From Caldimonas sp. (lineage in GTDB: Bacteria; Pseudomonadota; Gammaproteobacteria; Burkholderiales; Burkholderiaceae_C): 16,010 nucleotides of DNA. Position numbers and translations under genes: made by a program. The stretch's first letter is position 1. Each line of letters begins with the position of its first letter. The stretch covers positions 1 to 16,010 of the forward strand of contig JASLGD010000442.1 in NCBI GenBank assembly GCA_030150305.1, read 5' to 3'. A model generated the notes under the pieces. The model made no database searches. It was given only the letters and a program-made list of their open reading frames with translations, and was not told the DNA's origin. Shown one piece after another: positions 6,408 to 14,237 of the stretch.

Positions 6408-8016
6408 GCGAAGCTCCCGACGACGATGCAGCCGCGGCTGCGGCGATGAAGCGATCGCGCAGTTCGCGCTTGAGCACCTTGCCGATCGCGCTGCGCGGCA
6501 ACTCGTCGACGAGCGCGAGGTGCGCGATCCGCTGCGTCTTGCCGAGCCGCGCGTTGGCCCACGCGCGCAGCGTCTCGGCATCGAGCGCCGCGCCTTGGCG
6601 CGCGACGACCCACGCCGCCGGAGTCTCGCCCCAACGCTCCGAGGGCACGCCGGCGACCGCCGCTTCGGCGACTTCGGCGTGCTGGCGCAGCACCGCTTCG
6701 AGGTCGCTCGGGTAGAGGTTGAAACCGCCGCTGATGATCATGTCCTTGCGGCGATCGACGAGCGTGAGGAAGCCATCGTCGTCGAAGCGGCCGACGTCGC
6801 CGGTGCGGATGAAGCGCTTGCCGGTGGCGTCGAACCACTCGGCCTCGGCGGTCTTCTGCGGCTGGCCGTGGTAGCCGGCCATCATTCCCGCCGAATGGCC
6901 GACGACCTCGCCGGTCGCGCCCTTCGGCAGCTCGCGGCCGTCCTCGTCGATCAGGCGGATGTCGTGGTTCTCGACCGGCGTGCCGACGGTGTGCAGCTTG
7001 TCCGGGTGCTCGTGCGCGGCGAGGATGCACGTTCCTCCGCCTTCGGTCATGCCGTAGAACTCGACGAGGCCGCCGGGCCAGCGCGCGAGCACGTCGGCCT
7101 TCAGCGCCGCCGCGAACGGCGCGCTGGTGCAGAACTTCATGCGAAACGACGACAGGTCGAAGTCGCCGAAGCGCGGATTCGTCATCAGCCGCTGGTACTG
7201 CACGGGGACGAGCATCGTGTGCGTCGCGTGGTGGCGCTCGGCGAACGCGAGATAGCGCTCGACGTCGAACTTGTCCATCAGCACGACGGTGCCGCCGAAC
7301 GCGATCGTCGGGAAGAAGACGACGAGCGTCGTGTTCGAGTAGAGCGGCGTCGCGAGCAGCGTGACGGTGCTGCGGTCGTAGCCGAAGCGCCCGCCGCGCA
7401 TGACGTGCGTCCAGCGCATCCCGTGCGGCTGCACGATGCCCTTCGGCGTTCCCGTCGTGCCCGACGAGTAGATGATGTTGAACGCCATGTCGGGCCGGAC
7501 CGCGACCGGCTGCGGCGTGCTGCCGGCCGGCGCGAGCCAGGCGTCGAGCGGCGTGCCGGGCGCGCCTTCGGCGAGGGCGACGAGCGCCGGACCGCCCTCG
7601 CGCGGGAGGCCGCCGAGCACGTCGGCCGCGCTGGCGTCGACGAAGACGATGCGCGCGCCGGCATCGCCGAGCATCGAGCGAAAGCTCGCCGGCGTCACCG
7701 AGGACGCGAGCGGCGCGACGACGACGCCGGCGCGCAGCGCGCCGAGAAACACCGCCGCGTAGGCGACCGAATTGCGCGCGCAGACCGCGATCGCCTCGCC
7801 CGCTGCGACGCCGTCGCGCTGCAGGCTCGCGGCGACGCGGTCCATCAGGGCGTCGAGCGAGCCGTAGTCGATCGCTGCGCCTTCGGCGTCGACGATCGCG
7901 GCATGGAGCGGCGCTGCGAGCGCGTGCTCGTGGACGAGCTCGGCGATCGGCCGAAACGGCGGCGGCGGATCGGCTTCGTCGCCCACGACGGGTTGCGTGA
8001 TCGAAGCTGGGTTCAT
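6400..8016 (-). CDS. Acyl-CoA synthetase-like AMP-forming ligase
   Basis: A 538-residue class I adenylate-forming enzyme that would activate a carboxylic acid with ATP and transfer it to CoA. The P-loop YSSGTTGTPKG is at 183-193, followed by FYGMTEGGG (about 330), RTGDVGRFDDDG, the hinge DRRKDMIISGGFNLYPSD, and SAIGKVLKREL with the catalytic Lys513. All core motifs are intact and length is typical. The acid specificity, whether fatty, aromatic or another, cannot be decided. The ATG overlaps the DUF3037 stop by four bases and has no ribosome binding site of its own, so it is probably translated by coupling. Its 3' end overlaps the aldo/keto reductase start. A link between this ligase and the upstream kinase pair is inferred only from the overlap. 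Confidence 0.93.
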   Translation of the reverse strand: MNPASITQPVVGDEADPPPPFRPIAELVHEHALAAPLHAAIVDAEGAAIDYGSLDALMDRVAASLQRDGVAAGEAIAVCARNSVAYAAVFLGALRAGVVVAPLASSVTPASFRSMLGDAGARIVFVDASAADVLGGLPREGGPALVALAEGAPGTPLDAWLAPAGSTPQPVAVRPDMAFNIIYSSGTTGTPKGIVQPHGMRWTHVMRGGRFGYDRSTVTLLATPLYSNTTLVVFFPTIAFGGTVVLMDKFDVERYLAFAERHHATHTMLVPVQYQRLMTNPRFGDFDLSSFRMKFCTSAPFAAALKADVLARWPGGLVEFYGMTEGGGTCILAAHEHPDKLHTVGTPVENHDIRLIDEDGRELPKGATGEVVGHSAGMMAGYHGQPQKTAEAEWFDATGKRFIRTGDVGRFDDDGFLTLVDRRKDMIISGGFNLYPSDLEAVLRQHAEVAEAAVAGVPSERWGETPAAWVVARQGAALDAETLRAWANARLGKTQRIAHLALVDELPRSAIGKVLKRELRDRFIAAAAAASSSGASHG

Positions 8017-8417
8017 GGCGAAGGTGGCGTGAGCGGCCGCACCATGCGGTCGAGGAGATGGTCGAGCGCGCCGTCGAGGTCGTCGCAGCGGCCGGTGTGC
8101 ACCGCGGAGGTCTGGATGATCGTGCTGCGCGGCGCGACCAGCCAGTGGAAGCGCTCGCGCAGCGAGAGCTTGCCGATCGCACCGGCGGCGGCGCCACCGC
8201 TGCAGACCGCCGCGATCGCCGCGAGCGCGGTGCGGATCGCGGCGAGGTCGATCTGCGGGTCGAGCGCGCGCAGGCGCGCTTCGTCGACCGCGAAACGAGC
8301 GGCGAGATAGCGCTCGGCGTCGGACGAGACGATCGCACCGACGTTGACGAACTCGCCGCGCTCGACCCGCGGCACGACGCGGACGATCGCGTAGTCATAC
8401 GTGCAGCGATCGGGCAC
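8013..8417 (-). CDS. DUF3037 family protein
   Basis: A 134-residue protein matching the DUF3037 pattern from end to end. It begins with YDYAIVRVVPRVERGEFVNVG (7-27), has the central charged segment with a CSGG turn, and carries the signature ERFHWLVAPRS with IIQTSAVHTGRCDD (88-113). The function of the family is unknown; it is frequently encoded next to HipA-like kinases, as here. The start is a GTG with a perfect AGGAGG six bases upstream (8424-8429), preferred over an in-frame TTG 18 bases earlier that would contain that site. It overlaps the end of the kinase gene by 23 bases and the start of the ligase gene by four. The protein is soluble, with no membrane segment. Confidence 0.9.
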   Translation of the reverse strand: MPDRCTYDYAIVRVVPRVERGEFVNVGAIVSSDAERYLAARFAVDEARLRALDPQIDLAAIRTALAAIAAVCSGGAAAGAIGKLSLRERFHWLVAPRSTIIQTSAVHTGRCDDLDGALDHLLDRMVRPLTPPSP

Positions 8418-9192
8418 GCTCGGCCTCCTCTGCAAAGGCGCGCGGCGCTTCGAGCCGGCGCGCGAGATAGCGCGAGTACGCCGCGCGCTGCGCGGGCTTG
8501 CCGCCGTGGGCAGCGTCGGCGGCGAGCCAGTCGTCCGGGATGAGCGACGCGATCGCGTCGAGGGTCGCCGTCGGCAGCGCCGCGCTCAGCGCCGCGTCGG
8601 CATCGCCGAGGCGCGTCGCGAACGGCAGCAGGACGTGGTCCTTGATCGCGGCGAACGGCATCGCGGCGCGATCGTCGAAGTCGGTCGACGCATGGTGGAA
8701 GTAGAGCGCCGCCCCGTGGTCGATCAGCCAGAGGCGATCGTGCCAGACGAGCATGTTCGGGTTGCGCGGCGTGCGGTCGAGGTTGCTGACGTAGGCGTCG
8801 AACCAGACGATGCGCGACGCGAGCTCGGCGTCGGCGCGCCACGAGAGCGGATCGAATGCGACGGCTCCCGGCAGGTAGTCGAGCGCGAGGTTCATCGCCG
8901 CGCTGCCGTCGGCGTGCGTCGCGCTGGCGCGGATGAGGTCCTGGATCTCGGGGTCGGGCTCGGTGCGCGCAAGGTCGCCGTCGATCGTCGCGAACACGAT
9001 CTCGGGGACGGGCAAGCCGAGCGCGCGGCCGATCTCGCCGGCGACGAGCTCGGCGATCAGCGCGCGCGGCCCCTGGCCGGCGCCGCGGAACTTGAGGACG
9101 TACAGGCCGTCGTCGTCGCCTTCGACGATCGCCGGCAGCGAGCCGCCCTCGCGCAGCGGCGTCACGTAGCGCGTCGCGTGCACCGACCTCAT
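8395..9192 (-). CDS. HipA-like kinase family protein
   Basis: A 265-residue protein of the HipA-like kinase group, shorter than classical HipA (about 440) and lacking its N-terminal subdomain. Residues in place for phosphotransfer are Lys34 in LYVLKFRGAG, an acid at Glu48/Glu53, the catalytic loop NLDRTPRNPNML with Asp139 and Asn144, and Asp158 in LIDHGAALY, the equivalent of DFG. The catalytic core therefore looks active. No HipB-like helix-turn-helix gene is adjacent; instead the DUF3037 gene follows with a 23-base overlap, a common pairing. The ATG overlaps the stop of a 52-codon membrane ORF (ATGA) and has no visible ribosome binding site of its own. Whether it acts as a growth-inhibiting toxin like HipA is unknown. 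Confidence 0.87.
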   Translation of the reverse strand: MRSVHATRYVTPLREGGSLPAIVEGDDDGLYVLKFRGAGQGPRALIAELVAGEIGRALGLPVPEIVFATIDGDLARTEPDPEIQDLIRASATHADGSAAMNLALDYLPGAVAFDPLSWRADAELASRIVWFDAYVSNLDRTPRNPNMLVWHDRLWLIDHGAALYFHHASTDFDDRAAMPFAAIKDHVLLPFATRLGDADAALSAALPTATLDAIASLIPDDWLAADAAHGGKPAQRAAYSRYLARRLEAPRAFAEEAERARSLHV

Positions 9193-9347
9193 GACGCGGC
9201 GGGCGAGATCAGCCCGTGCGTGCGGTACGCCATGAGCGCCAGGCAGGCGGCGAGTCGAAAGTAGACCGCGACGAGCATCGTCCCGCCGCTCGCGAACAGC
9301 TTGCCGAGCTTGGCGCCCGACAGCAGCAGGGAGAGCAGCTTGATCAC
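9189..9347 (-). CDS. Small membrane ORF, site-2-protease-like N-terminus
   Basis: A 52-residue frame beginning with GTG and read as VIKLLSLLLSGAKLGKLFAS followed by GGTMLVAVYF and a second hydrophobic stretch. It would form one or two membrane helices. The first 25 or so residues resemble the start of M50/site-2 protease-like proteins of betaproteobacteria (a KLGKL..GGTML pattern, from memory). The HExxH-containing remainder is absent, so it may be a truncated remnant or a genuine small protein. Its stop overlaps the kinase ATG as ATGA, which argues that it is translated. There is no ribosome binding site; a TAGAAT box five bases upstream raises the possibility of a leaderless message. An upstream in-frame extension reaches into the htpG start and looks non-coding. 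Confidence 0.5.
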   Translation of the reverse strand: MIKLLSLLLSGAKLGKLFASGGTMLVAVYFRLAACLALMAYRTHGLISPAAS

Positions 9348-9367
9348 GCGCGATTCTAGGAGCGCCC

Positions 9368-9396
9368 CTTGAAACCGCGCCGCGCGGCCGCCATCT
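9368..9396 (+). promoter_or_regulatory. Sigma-32 (RpoH) heat-shock promoter of htpG
   Basis: A CTTGAA -35 element, in the wider context CCCCTTGAAA, lies 15 bases before CGCCATCT, close to the sigma-32 -10 consensus CCCCATNT. Transcription would start around 9403, giving a leader of roughly 45 bases before the htpG ATG. htpG is a known RpoH target, so position and sequence agree. Confidence 0.72.
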
Positions 9397-9447
9397 CCGG
9401 CGCGCCGCCCGCGGCACCCGCCGACCCCGATCGAGAACAATGCGCCG

Positions 9448-11340
9448 ATGGACAAGCAAACCCTAACCTTCCAGGCCGAGGTCCAGCAGATCCTGCACCT
9501 CGTCACCCATTCGCTCTATTCGAACAAGGAGATCTTCCTTCGCGAGCTGATCTCGAACGCGTCCGACGCGTGCGACAAGCTGCGCTTCGAGGCGATCGAC
9601 ACCCCCGAGCTCTACGAGGGCCAGACCGAGCTCGCCGTGCGCGTGTCGTTCGACAAGGACGCCAAGACGATCACGATCGCCGACAACGGCATCGGCATGT
9701 CGTCGGAGGAGGCGGTCGCCAACCTCGGCACGATCGCCAAGAGCGGCACGCGCGAATTCATGTCGGCGCTCCAGGGCGACCAGAAGAAGGACGCGCAGCT
9801 GATCGGCCAGTTCGGCGTCGGCTTCTACTCGGCGTTCATCGTCGCCGACCACGTGACGGTCGAGTCGCGGCGCGCCGGCCTTCCCGCCGACCACGGCGTG
9901 CGCTGGAGCTCGCAGGGCGCCGGCGCCTTCGACGTCGAGCAGATCACGCGCGCCGAGCGCGGCACGAGCGTCGTCCTCCATCTCCGCGACGACGAGGAGG
10001 AGTTCCTCTCGTCGTGGAAGCTGCGCTCGATCATCTCCAAGTACTCCGATCACATCTCGCTGCCGATCCTGATGCAGAAGGAGGAGTGGGACGCCGAGGA
10101 GAAGAAGCAGGTCACGCGCGACGAGTGGGCGCCCGTGAACAAGGCGGCCGCGCTCTGGACGCGGCCGAAGAGCGAGATCACTGCCGAGCAGTACGCCGAG
10201 TTCTACAAGCAGATCAGCTACGACACCGAAGCGCCGCTCGCCTACACGCACAACCGCGTCGAGGGCAGGAGCGAATACACGCAGCTGCTCTACATCCCGG
10301 CGAAGGCGCCGTTCGACCTCTGGAACCGCGACAAGCGCGGCGGCGTCAAGCTGTACGTGAAGCGCGTGTTCATCATGGACGACGCCGAGGCGCTGATGCC
10401 GGTGTACCTGCGCTTCGTCAAGGGCGTCATCGACTCGAGCGACCTGCCGCTCAACGTCAGCCGCGAGCTGCTCCAGGAAAGCCGCGACGTCAAGGCGATC
10501 CGCGAGGGCTCGACCAAGCGCGTGCTGTCGATGCTCGAAGGGCTCGCCGAGAGCGACGACGCCGCCGAGCGCGAGAAGTACGCGAAGTTCTGGAAGGACT
10601 TCGGCAACGTCATGAAGGAGGGCATCGGCGAGGACTTCACGAACCGCGAGCGGTTGACCAAGCTCTATCGCTTCTCGTCGACCGCGGTCGACGACGGCGC
10701 CACGCAGAGCGTCTCGCTGCCCGACTACGTCAAGCGGATGAAGGAAGGCCAGGACGCGATCTACTACGTCACCGCCGAGACGCTCGCGACCGCAAAGAAC
10801 AGCCCGCAGCTCGAGATCTTCAAGAAGAAGGGCATCGAGGTGCTGCTGCTCACCGATCGCGTCGACGAGTACCTGCTCGCGCATCTGTACGAGGTCGACG
10901 GCCACCCGCTGCAAAGCGTCGCCAAGGGCGCGGTCGACCTCGGCAAGCTCGCCGACGAGGAAGAGAAGAAGCACGCCGAGGAAGCCGCCGCCGCGTTCAA
11001 GCCGACGCTCGAGCGGCTCAAGGTCTCGCTCAAGGACCGCGCCAAGGACGTCCGCGTGACGACGCGCCTCGTCGACTCGCCGGCGTGCCTCGTCGTCGAG
11101 GAGGGCGACATGAGCGGCCACCTCGCGCGCATGCTCAAGCAGGCCGGGCAGGGCGCGCCCGCGGTGCAGCCGATCCTCGAGGTCAACGCCGAGCATCCGC
11201 TCGTCAAGAAGCTCGAGACGAGCGAGCGCTTCGACGACCTCGCGGCGATCCTGTTCGAGCAGGCGATGCTCGCCGAGGGCGGCCAGCTCGAGGATCCGGC
11301 GGCGTACGTGCGCCGGGTCAACGCGCTGCTGCTGTCCTGA
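9448..11340 (+). CDS. htpG: Molecular chaperone HtpG (Hsp90)
   Basis: A 630-residue bacterial Hsp90, close to the 624 of E. coli. It is a cytosolic ATP-driven dimeric chaperone that remodels client proteins with DnaK. The N-terminal GHKL ATPase is complete: Glu33 and Asn37 in LRELISNASDACDKL, Asp79 in IADNGIGM, SGT (99-101) and GQFGVGFYSAF (120-130). The middle domain contains LPLNVSRELLQESRDVKAIR, with the arginine expected to touch ATP. The C-terminal dimerisation region ends in YVRRVNALLLS, with no MEEVD tail, as normal in bacteria. It is monocistronic, with a sigma-32-type promoter upstream and srkA converging 12 bases after its stop. An overlapping ATG eight bases upstream is out of frame. 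Confidence 0.98.
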   Translation: MDKQTLTFQAEVQQILHLVTHSLYSNKEIFLRELISNASDACDKLRFEAIDTPELYEGQTELAVRVSFDKDAKTITIADNGIGMSSEEAVANLGTIAKSGTREFMSALQGDQKKDAQLIGQFGVGFYSAFIVADHVTVESRRAGLPADHGVRWSSQGAGAFDVEQITRAERGTSVVLHLRDDEEEFLSSWKLRSIISKYSDHISLPILMQKEEWDAEEKKQVTRDEWAPVNKAAALWTRPKSEITAEQYAEFYKQISYDTEAPLAYTHNRVEGRSEYTQLLYIPAKAPFDLWNRDKRGGVKLYVKRVFIMDDAEALMPVYLRFVKGVIDSSDLPLNVSRELLQESRDVKAIREGSTKRVLSMLEGLAESDDAAEREKYAKFWKDFGNVMKEGIGEDFTNRERLTKLYRFSSTAVDDGATQSVSLPDYVKRMKEGQDAIYYVTAETLATAKNSPQLEIFKKKGIEVLLLTDRVDEYLLAHLYEVDGHPLQSVAKGAVDLGKLADEEEKKHAEEAAAAFKPTLERLKVSLKDRAKDVRVTTRLVDSPACLVVEEGDMSGHLARMLKQAGQGAPAVQPILEVNAEHPLVKKLETSERFDDLAAILFEQAMLAEGGQLEDPAAYVRRVNALLLS

Positions 11341-11352
11341 GGCGGGCTCGCT

Positions 11353-12414
11353 TCACTCCGGGCTGCCGAGCGGCGGCTCGGCCATCGCCTCGAGCTGCTC
11401 GGCCAGGCGCGTGCACTGGTCGGCCCAGTACGCGGGCGAGGCGAACCACGGGAAGTTGATCGGAAACGTCGGGTCGCCCCAGCGCCGCGCGATCCACGCG
11501 CTGTGGTGGAGCATGCGCAGCGTGCGCAGCGGCTCGACGAGCCGCAGCTCGCGCCAGTCGAACTCGCTGAACGATTCGTAGCCGTCGAGGACGTCGACGA
11601 GTTGGCGCGTCATCGCGGCGCGGTCGCCCGAGAGCAGCATCCACAGATCCTGGACCGCGGGGCCGGTGACCGCGTCGTCGAGGTCGACGAAGTGCGGCCC
11701 GGCGTCGGTCCACAGGACGTTGCCCGGATGGCAGTCGCCATGGAGGCGGATCGTGCGCGGCGATGCGGTCGCGAACGCTTCGCGGCACGCATCAAGCGCG
11801 CGGTCGGCGAGCGCGTGCCAGCGACCGACGACGTCGGCCGAGACGAGACCTTGCTCGAGCAGGAAGTCGCGGCTCGCCTCGCCGTAGCTCGCGACGTCGA
11901 GCGCGATGCGATGCACGAACGACGCACGCGCGCCGACCGCGTGCAGCCGGCCGAGGTAGCGCCCGAGCCAGCGCAGCACCTCGGGGTCCTCGAGCTCGGG
12001 AGCGCGGCCGCCGTGTCGCTCGGTGACGCCGAAGCGATACGCGGCGCCGGCTTCGGTGCGGACGCGCGCCAGCGTCGCGCCTGCCGAGTCGATCGCATCG
12101 GCGAACGGCGACCCGCCGTCGACGGTGAGCTCGATCGGCGTGGCCACCGGGATCTCGGCGTGGGCGAGCTCGGCGGCGAAGGCGTGCTCCTCGAGGATCT
12201 GCGCGTCGCTCCATCGCGCCGGCCGATAGAACTTGGCGACGACGACGCGACCGTCCTCGAGAAACGCCTGGTAGACGCGGTTCTCGTACGAGTTGAGCTG
12301 GATCAGCCTGCCGTCGCCGCGCAGGCCGACGCCGTCGAGCGCGTCGAGCACGCCGCCGGGCGTGAGGTCGGCGTAGGGCGCAGGCGCCGGACCGGTCGCG
12401 AAGTCCTCGGGCAT
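11353..12414 (-). CDS. srkA: Stress response kinase A (YihE family)
   Basis: A 353-residue Ser/Thr kinase of the APH fold, matching E. coli SrkA/YihE (328 residues) along its length; that enzyme counters MazF-linked stress death. Shared blocks include LNSYENRVYQ (40-49), the ATP lysine Lys61 in VVAKFYRP, WSDAQILEEHAFA, the catalytic HGDCHPGN with Asp227 and Asn232, FVDLDDA with the metal-binding Asp244, GPAVQDLWMLLSGD, YESFSEFDWREL and the RRWGDPTFPINFPWF signature near the end. All catalytic residues are present. The ATG at 12414 is preferred to an in-frame TTG 15 bases upstream. It follows the DUF2726 gene by 28 bases on the same strand and converges on htpG without an obvious terminator in the 12-base gap. 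Confidence 0.94.
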   Translation of the reverse strand: MPEDFATGPAPAPYADLTPGGVLDALDGVGLRGDGRLIQLNSYENRVYQAFLEDGRVVVAKFYRPARWSDAQILEEHAFAAELAHAEIPVATPIELTVDGGSPFADAIDSAGATLARVRTEAGAAYRFGVTERHGGRAPELEDPEVLRWLGRYLGRLHAVGARASFVHRIALDVASYGEASRDFLLEQGLVSADVVGRWHALADRALDACREAFATASPRTIRLHGDCHPGNVLWTDAGPHFVDLDDAVTGPAVQDLWMLLSGDRAAMTRQLVDVLDGYESFSEFDWRELRLVEPLRTLRMLHHSAWIARRWGDPTFPINFPWFASPAYWADQCTRLAEQLEAMAEPPLGSPE

Positions 12415-12442
12415 CGTTGCCGCCGGCAAGCGGCGCGCCGAA

Positions 12443-13294
12443 TCAGTGGTGCGTGCGCGATTCGATCGGCGCCGGCGTGTCGACGACGACGCCGGCCGGC
12501 TCGTCGTGGTCGTCGGTGCCGTTGCGCAGCGGCGCCGCAGCGCGACCGCCGCCGCTGTTCTCGTGGCCGTTGACGTTGCGCAGCGGCGTGCGCGGGTTGG
12601 CGTACGTCAGCGACGCGAACTCGCTGTTGCCGAGCGTGTCCTGGCGGTTGTCGGGCGCGAAGAACGAATCCTGGAACGCGGTCGAGTCCTGCCACAGCGC
12701 GCTGCGCTGCGCGCGCCGCGTCGCGACGGTGCTCGCGAGCGAGTCGCGCGCATCGTCGAGATCGCGCGGCGGCACGATGCCTGGCTGCGGTCCGCGTGCG
12801 GTCGCCGCGGTGCTGCTCGGCACGAGCAGCTGCAGCTCGGCCGCGGTCGGCAGGTTGTCGACCGGGCAGCGCAGGTAGCGGATGCGACACGCGCCGAGCA
12901 CCGACTGCTTGATCTGCAGAATGCGCCGCGAGTTGCCGCGATCGGTGTCGAGGTCGATCGCCGCGAGCACGCGACCGTTCGCGCTGCAGACCGCGAACGT
13001 GACGTTGATCGCGCCGAGCAGGTCGTACCAATAGCGGACTTCGTCGGGATTGGTCGGCTGCGAGAAGCGGACCAACGGCAGCTTCGACAACACGATGTGG
13101 TGCGGGAGCGCTTCGCGCAAGAGCTTGTAGACGCGCCGCTCGTCGGTCGAGAACACCGGGCGTGCAGACAGCGACCACTCGGTCGGCAGCGGTTGCGGTC
13201 GACGCGGCCGGCGCAGCAACCAGAGGCCGACGAGAACGACCACGGCCAGCAGCATCAACGCCAGCACGGCTGCGATCGACCAAAGCGTTCCCAT
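12443..13294 (-). CDS. Membrane-anchored DUF2726 domain protein
   Basis: A 283-residue protein with one N-terminal membrane helix (about 5-27) followed by LLRRPRRP, a positive-inside stop. This places the rest in the cytoplasm. Residues about 42-160 match DUF2726, a nuclease-fold domain of unknown function: STDERRVYKLLREALP, the strand VTFAVCSANGRVLAAIDLD, and a basic segment with IKQSVLGACRIRYLRC. The Asp-rich IDLD strand sits where PD-(D/E)XK nucleases hold metal ligands, but the full catalytic set is not certain. From about 170 on the chain is polar, low-complexity and probably disordered, rich in Asn, Arg and Gly. The ATG at 13294 is preceded by GGGGTGA. It lies 135 bases after the GNAT gene and 28 before srkA. 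Confidence 0.85.
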   Translation of the reverse strand: MGTLWSIAAVLALMLLAVVVLVGLWLLRRPRRPQPLPTEWSLSARPVFSTDERRVYKLLREALPHHIVLSKLPLVRFSQPTNPDEVRYWYDLLGAINVTFAVCSANGRVLAAIDLDTDRGNSRRILQIKQSVLGACRIRYLRCPVDNLPTAAELQLLVPSSTAATARGPQPGIVPPRDLDDARDSLASTVATRRAQRSALWQDSTAFQDSFFAPDNRQDTLGNSEFASLTYANPRTPLRNVNGHENSGGGRAAAPLRNGTDDHDEPAGVVVDTPAPIESRTHH

Positions 13295-13323
13295 CGTGCC
13301 GTCACCCCAGAGCGCGCGGAAGC

Positions 13324-13374
13324 CCCGGCGCTGATGCCGGGCGAAGCCTTGGATGTTAGCGGCGACTTTGCCGC
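13324..13374. repeat. Two small hairpins between the GNAT and DUF2726 genes
   Basis: CCCGGC/GCCGGG (13324-13341, six-base loop) and GCGGC/GCCGC (13359-13374) lie between the GNAT stop and the DUF2726 start. Neither is followed by a T run on the minus strand, so intrinsic termination after the GNAT gene is uncertain. Confidence 0.3.
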
Positions 13375-13429
13375 CGCGGCATCCCTCTTACGATTGCGCG
13401 GCGCGACTCGGGCAGAACCCGACGAGCGG

Positions 13430-14203
13430 CTAGGACGTCGAAGCGTCGTCCTGGGCGACGAACGCCTCGTCGGGCGGCGCCTCGCTCCCCCGATCGGCGG
13501 CAACGAGCGGGGCGGCGCCGCTGCCCCCGGGGGCGGCCGACGCGGGTTCCGGTCCAGCCCGCAGGGCGTGTAGCTTCCACTGGTAGTCGAACTCGGCGGC
13601 GCGTTCACCGATCACCTCGTCGAGATGCGACGCGAGCGAGTCCGGCGGCAGCTTCAGCCACGCCTCGGACTCCGACCCGGCGCGCTCGACGATCGCGCCC
13701 GCGCCCTTGGCGATCCTCAGCATCGCGATGTTCTCGCTCAGCGCGTGGATGAAGATCGTCTCGACGCCGCGGTTGCGCGCGTGCAGCATCGCGTGCTCGA
13801 ACAGGCGGCGGCCGAAGCCGCGCCCCCGGGACTTCGGCAGGACCGAAACGCCGAACTCGGACGCCGCGGCGCGTCCGCGCGACGGATCGCCGTCGCGGTG
13901 CGCGAGGTGGGCGAGCGCGATCAGCTCGAGCCGCCGGTTGAAGATGCCGAACACCTCGTCGTGCTCGAAATCGATCGTGTCGACGTAGCGACGGATCTGC
14001 GCGTCGGTCGCCGCATACCCGAAGCGCAGATAGCGCGAGCGCTCGTCGAGGGCGGTCAGGTGCGTCACGATGCGGTCGCGATGGCGCGGGCCGAGGTAAC
14101 GGATCGGCACCCAGGAGCGTCCGCTGCGCGGTGGGCGACCGTCGCTCTGCGGGCCGGACTCGGACGGCTGGGCTGGGGTGAAGACGGGAAGGAGGATGCT
14201 CAT
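13430..14203 (-). CDS. GNAT family N-acetyltransferase
   Basis: A 257-residue protein with a GNAT fold that would move an acetyl group from acetyl-CoA to an amine. The acetyl-CoA motif SVLPKSRGRGFGRRLFEHA (120-138) has the RGRGFG pyrophosphate loop at 126-131, followed by the helix and the strand GVETIFIHALSENIAMLRIAK typical of motif B. The N-terminal 30 residues and the last 50 are Pro/Ala/Gly-rich and probably disordered. LTALDERSRYLRFGY resembles the start of GNAT domains fused to acyl-CoA ligases and CoA-binding domains, so protein lysine acetylation is possible but not shown. The ATG at 14203 is preferred over an in-frame TTG at 14224. The gene is divergent from rplM. Confidence 0.87.
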   Translation of the reverse strand: MSILLPVFTPAQPSESGPQSDGRPPRSGRSWVPIRYLGPRHRDRIVTHLTALDERSRYLRFGYAATDAQIRRYVDTIDFEHDEVFGIFNRRLELIALAHLAHRDGDPSRGRAAASEFGVSVLPKSRGRGFGRRLFEHAMLHARNRGVETIFIHALSENIAMLRIAKGAGAIVERAGSESEAWLKLPPDSLASHLDEVIGERAAEFDYQWKLHALRAGPEPASAAPGGSGAAPLVAADRGSEAPPDEAFVAQDDASTS

Positions 14204-14237
14204 GGGCTGCGAGAGCTCCGGCAATCGGACTCATAGC

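Noticed and set aside
6064..8310. A 748-codon plus-strand frame opposite the ligase gene
   Set aside because: It is antisense to the ligase, DUF3037 and reductase genes, which all have intact motifs; its own translation has none.
6329..8842. An 837-codon minus-strand frame
   Set aside because: It is the out-of-frame shadow of the kinase, DUF3037 and ligase genes, Arg-rich throughout.
9463..11196. A 577-codon frame antisense to htpG
   Set aside because: It is the mirror of Hsp90 codons, giving Leu/Val/Glu-rich text without a known domain. No promoter or ribosome binding site was seen.
11503..12573. A 356-codon plus-strand frame antisense to srkA
   Set aside because: srkA matches its family end to end on the other strand; this frame has no recognisable motif.
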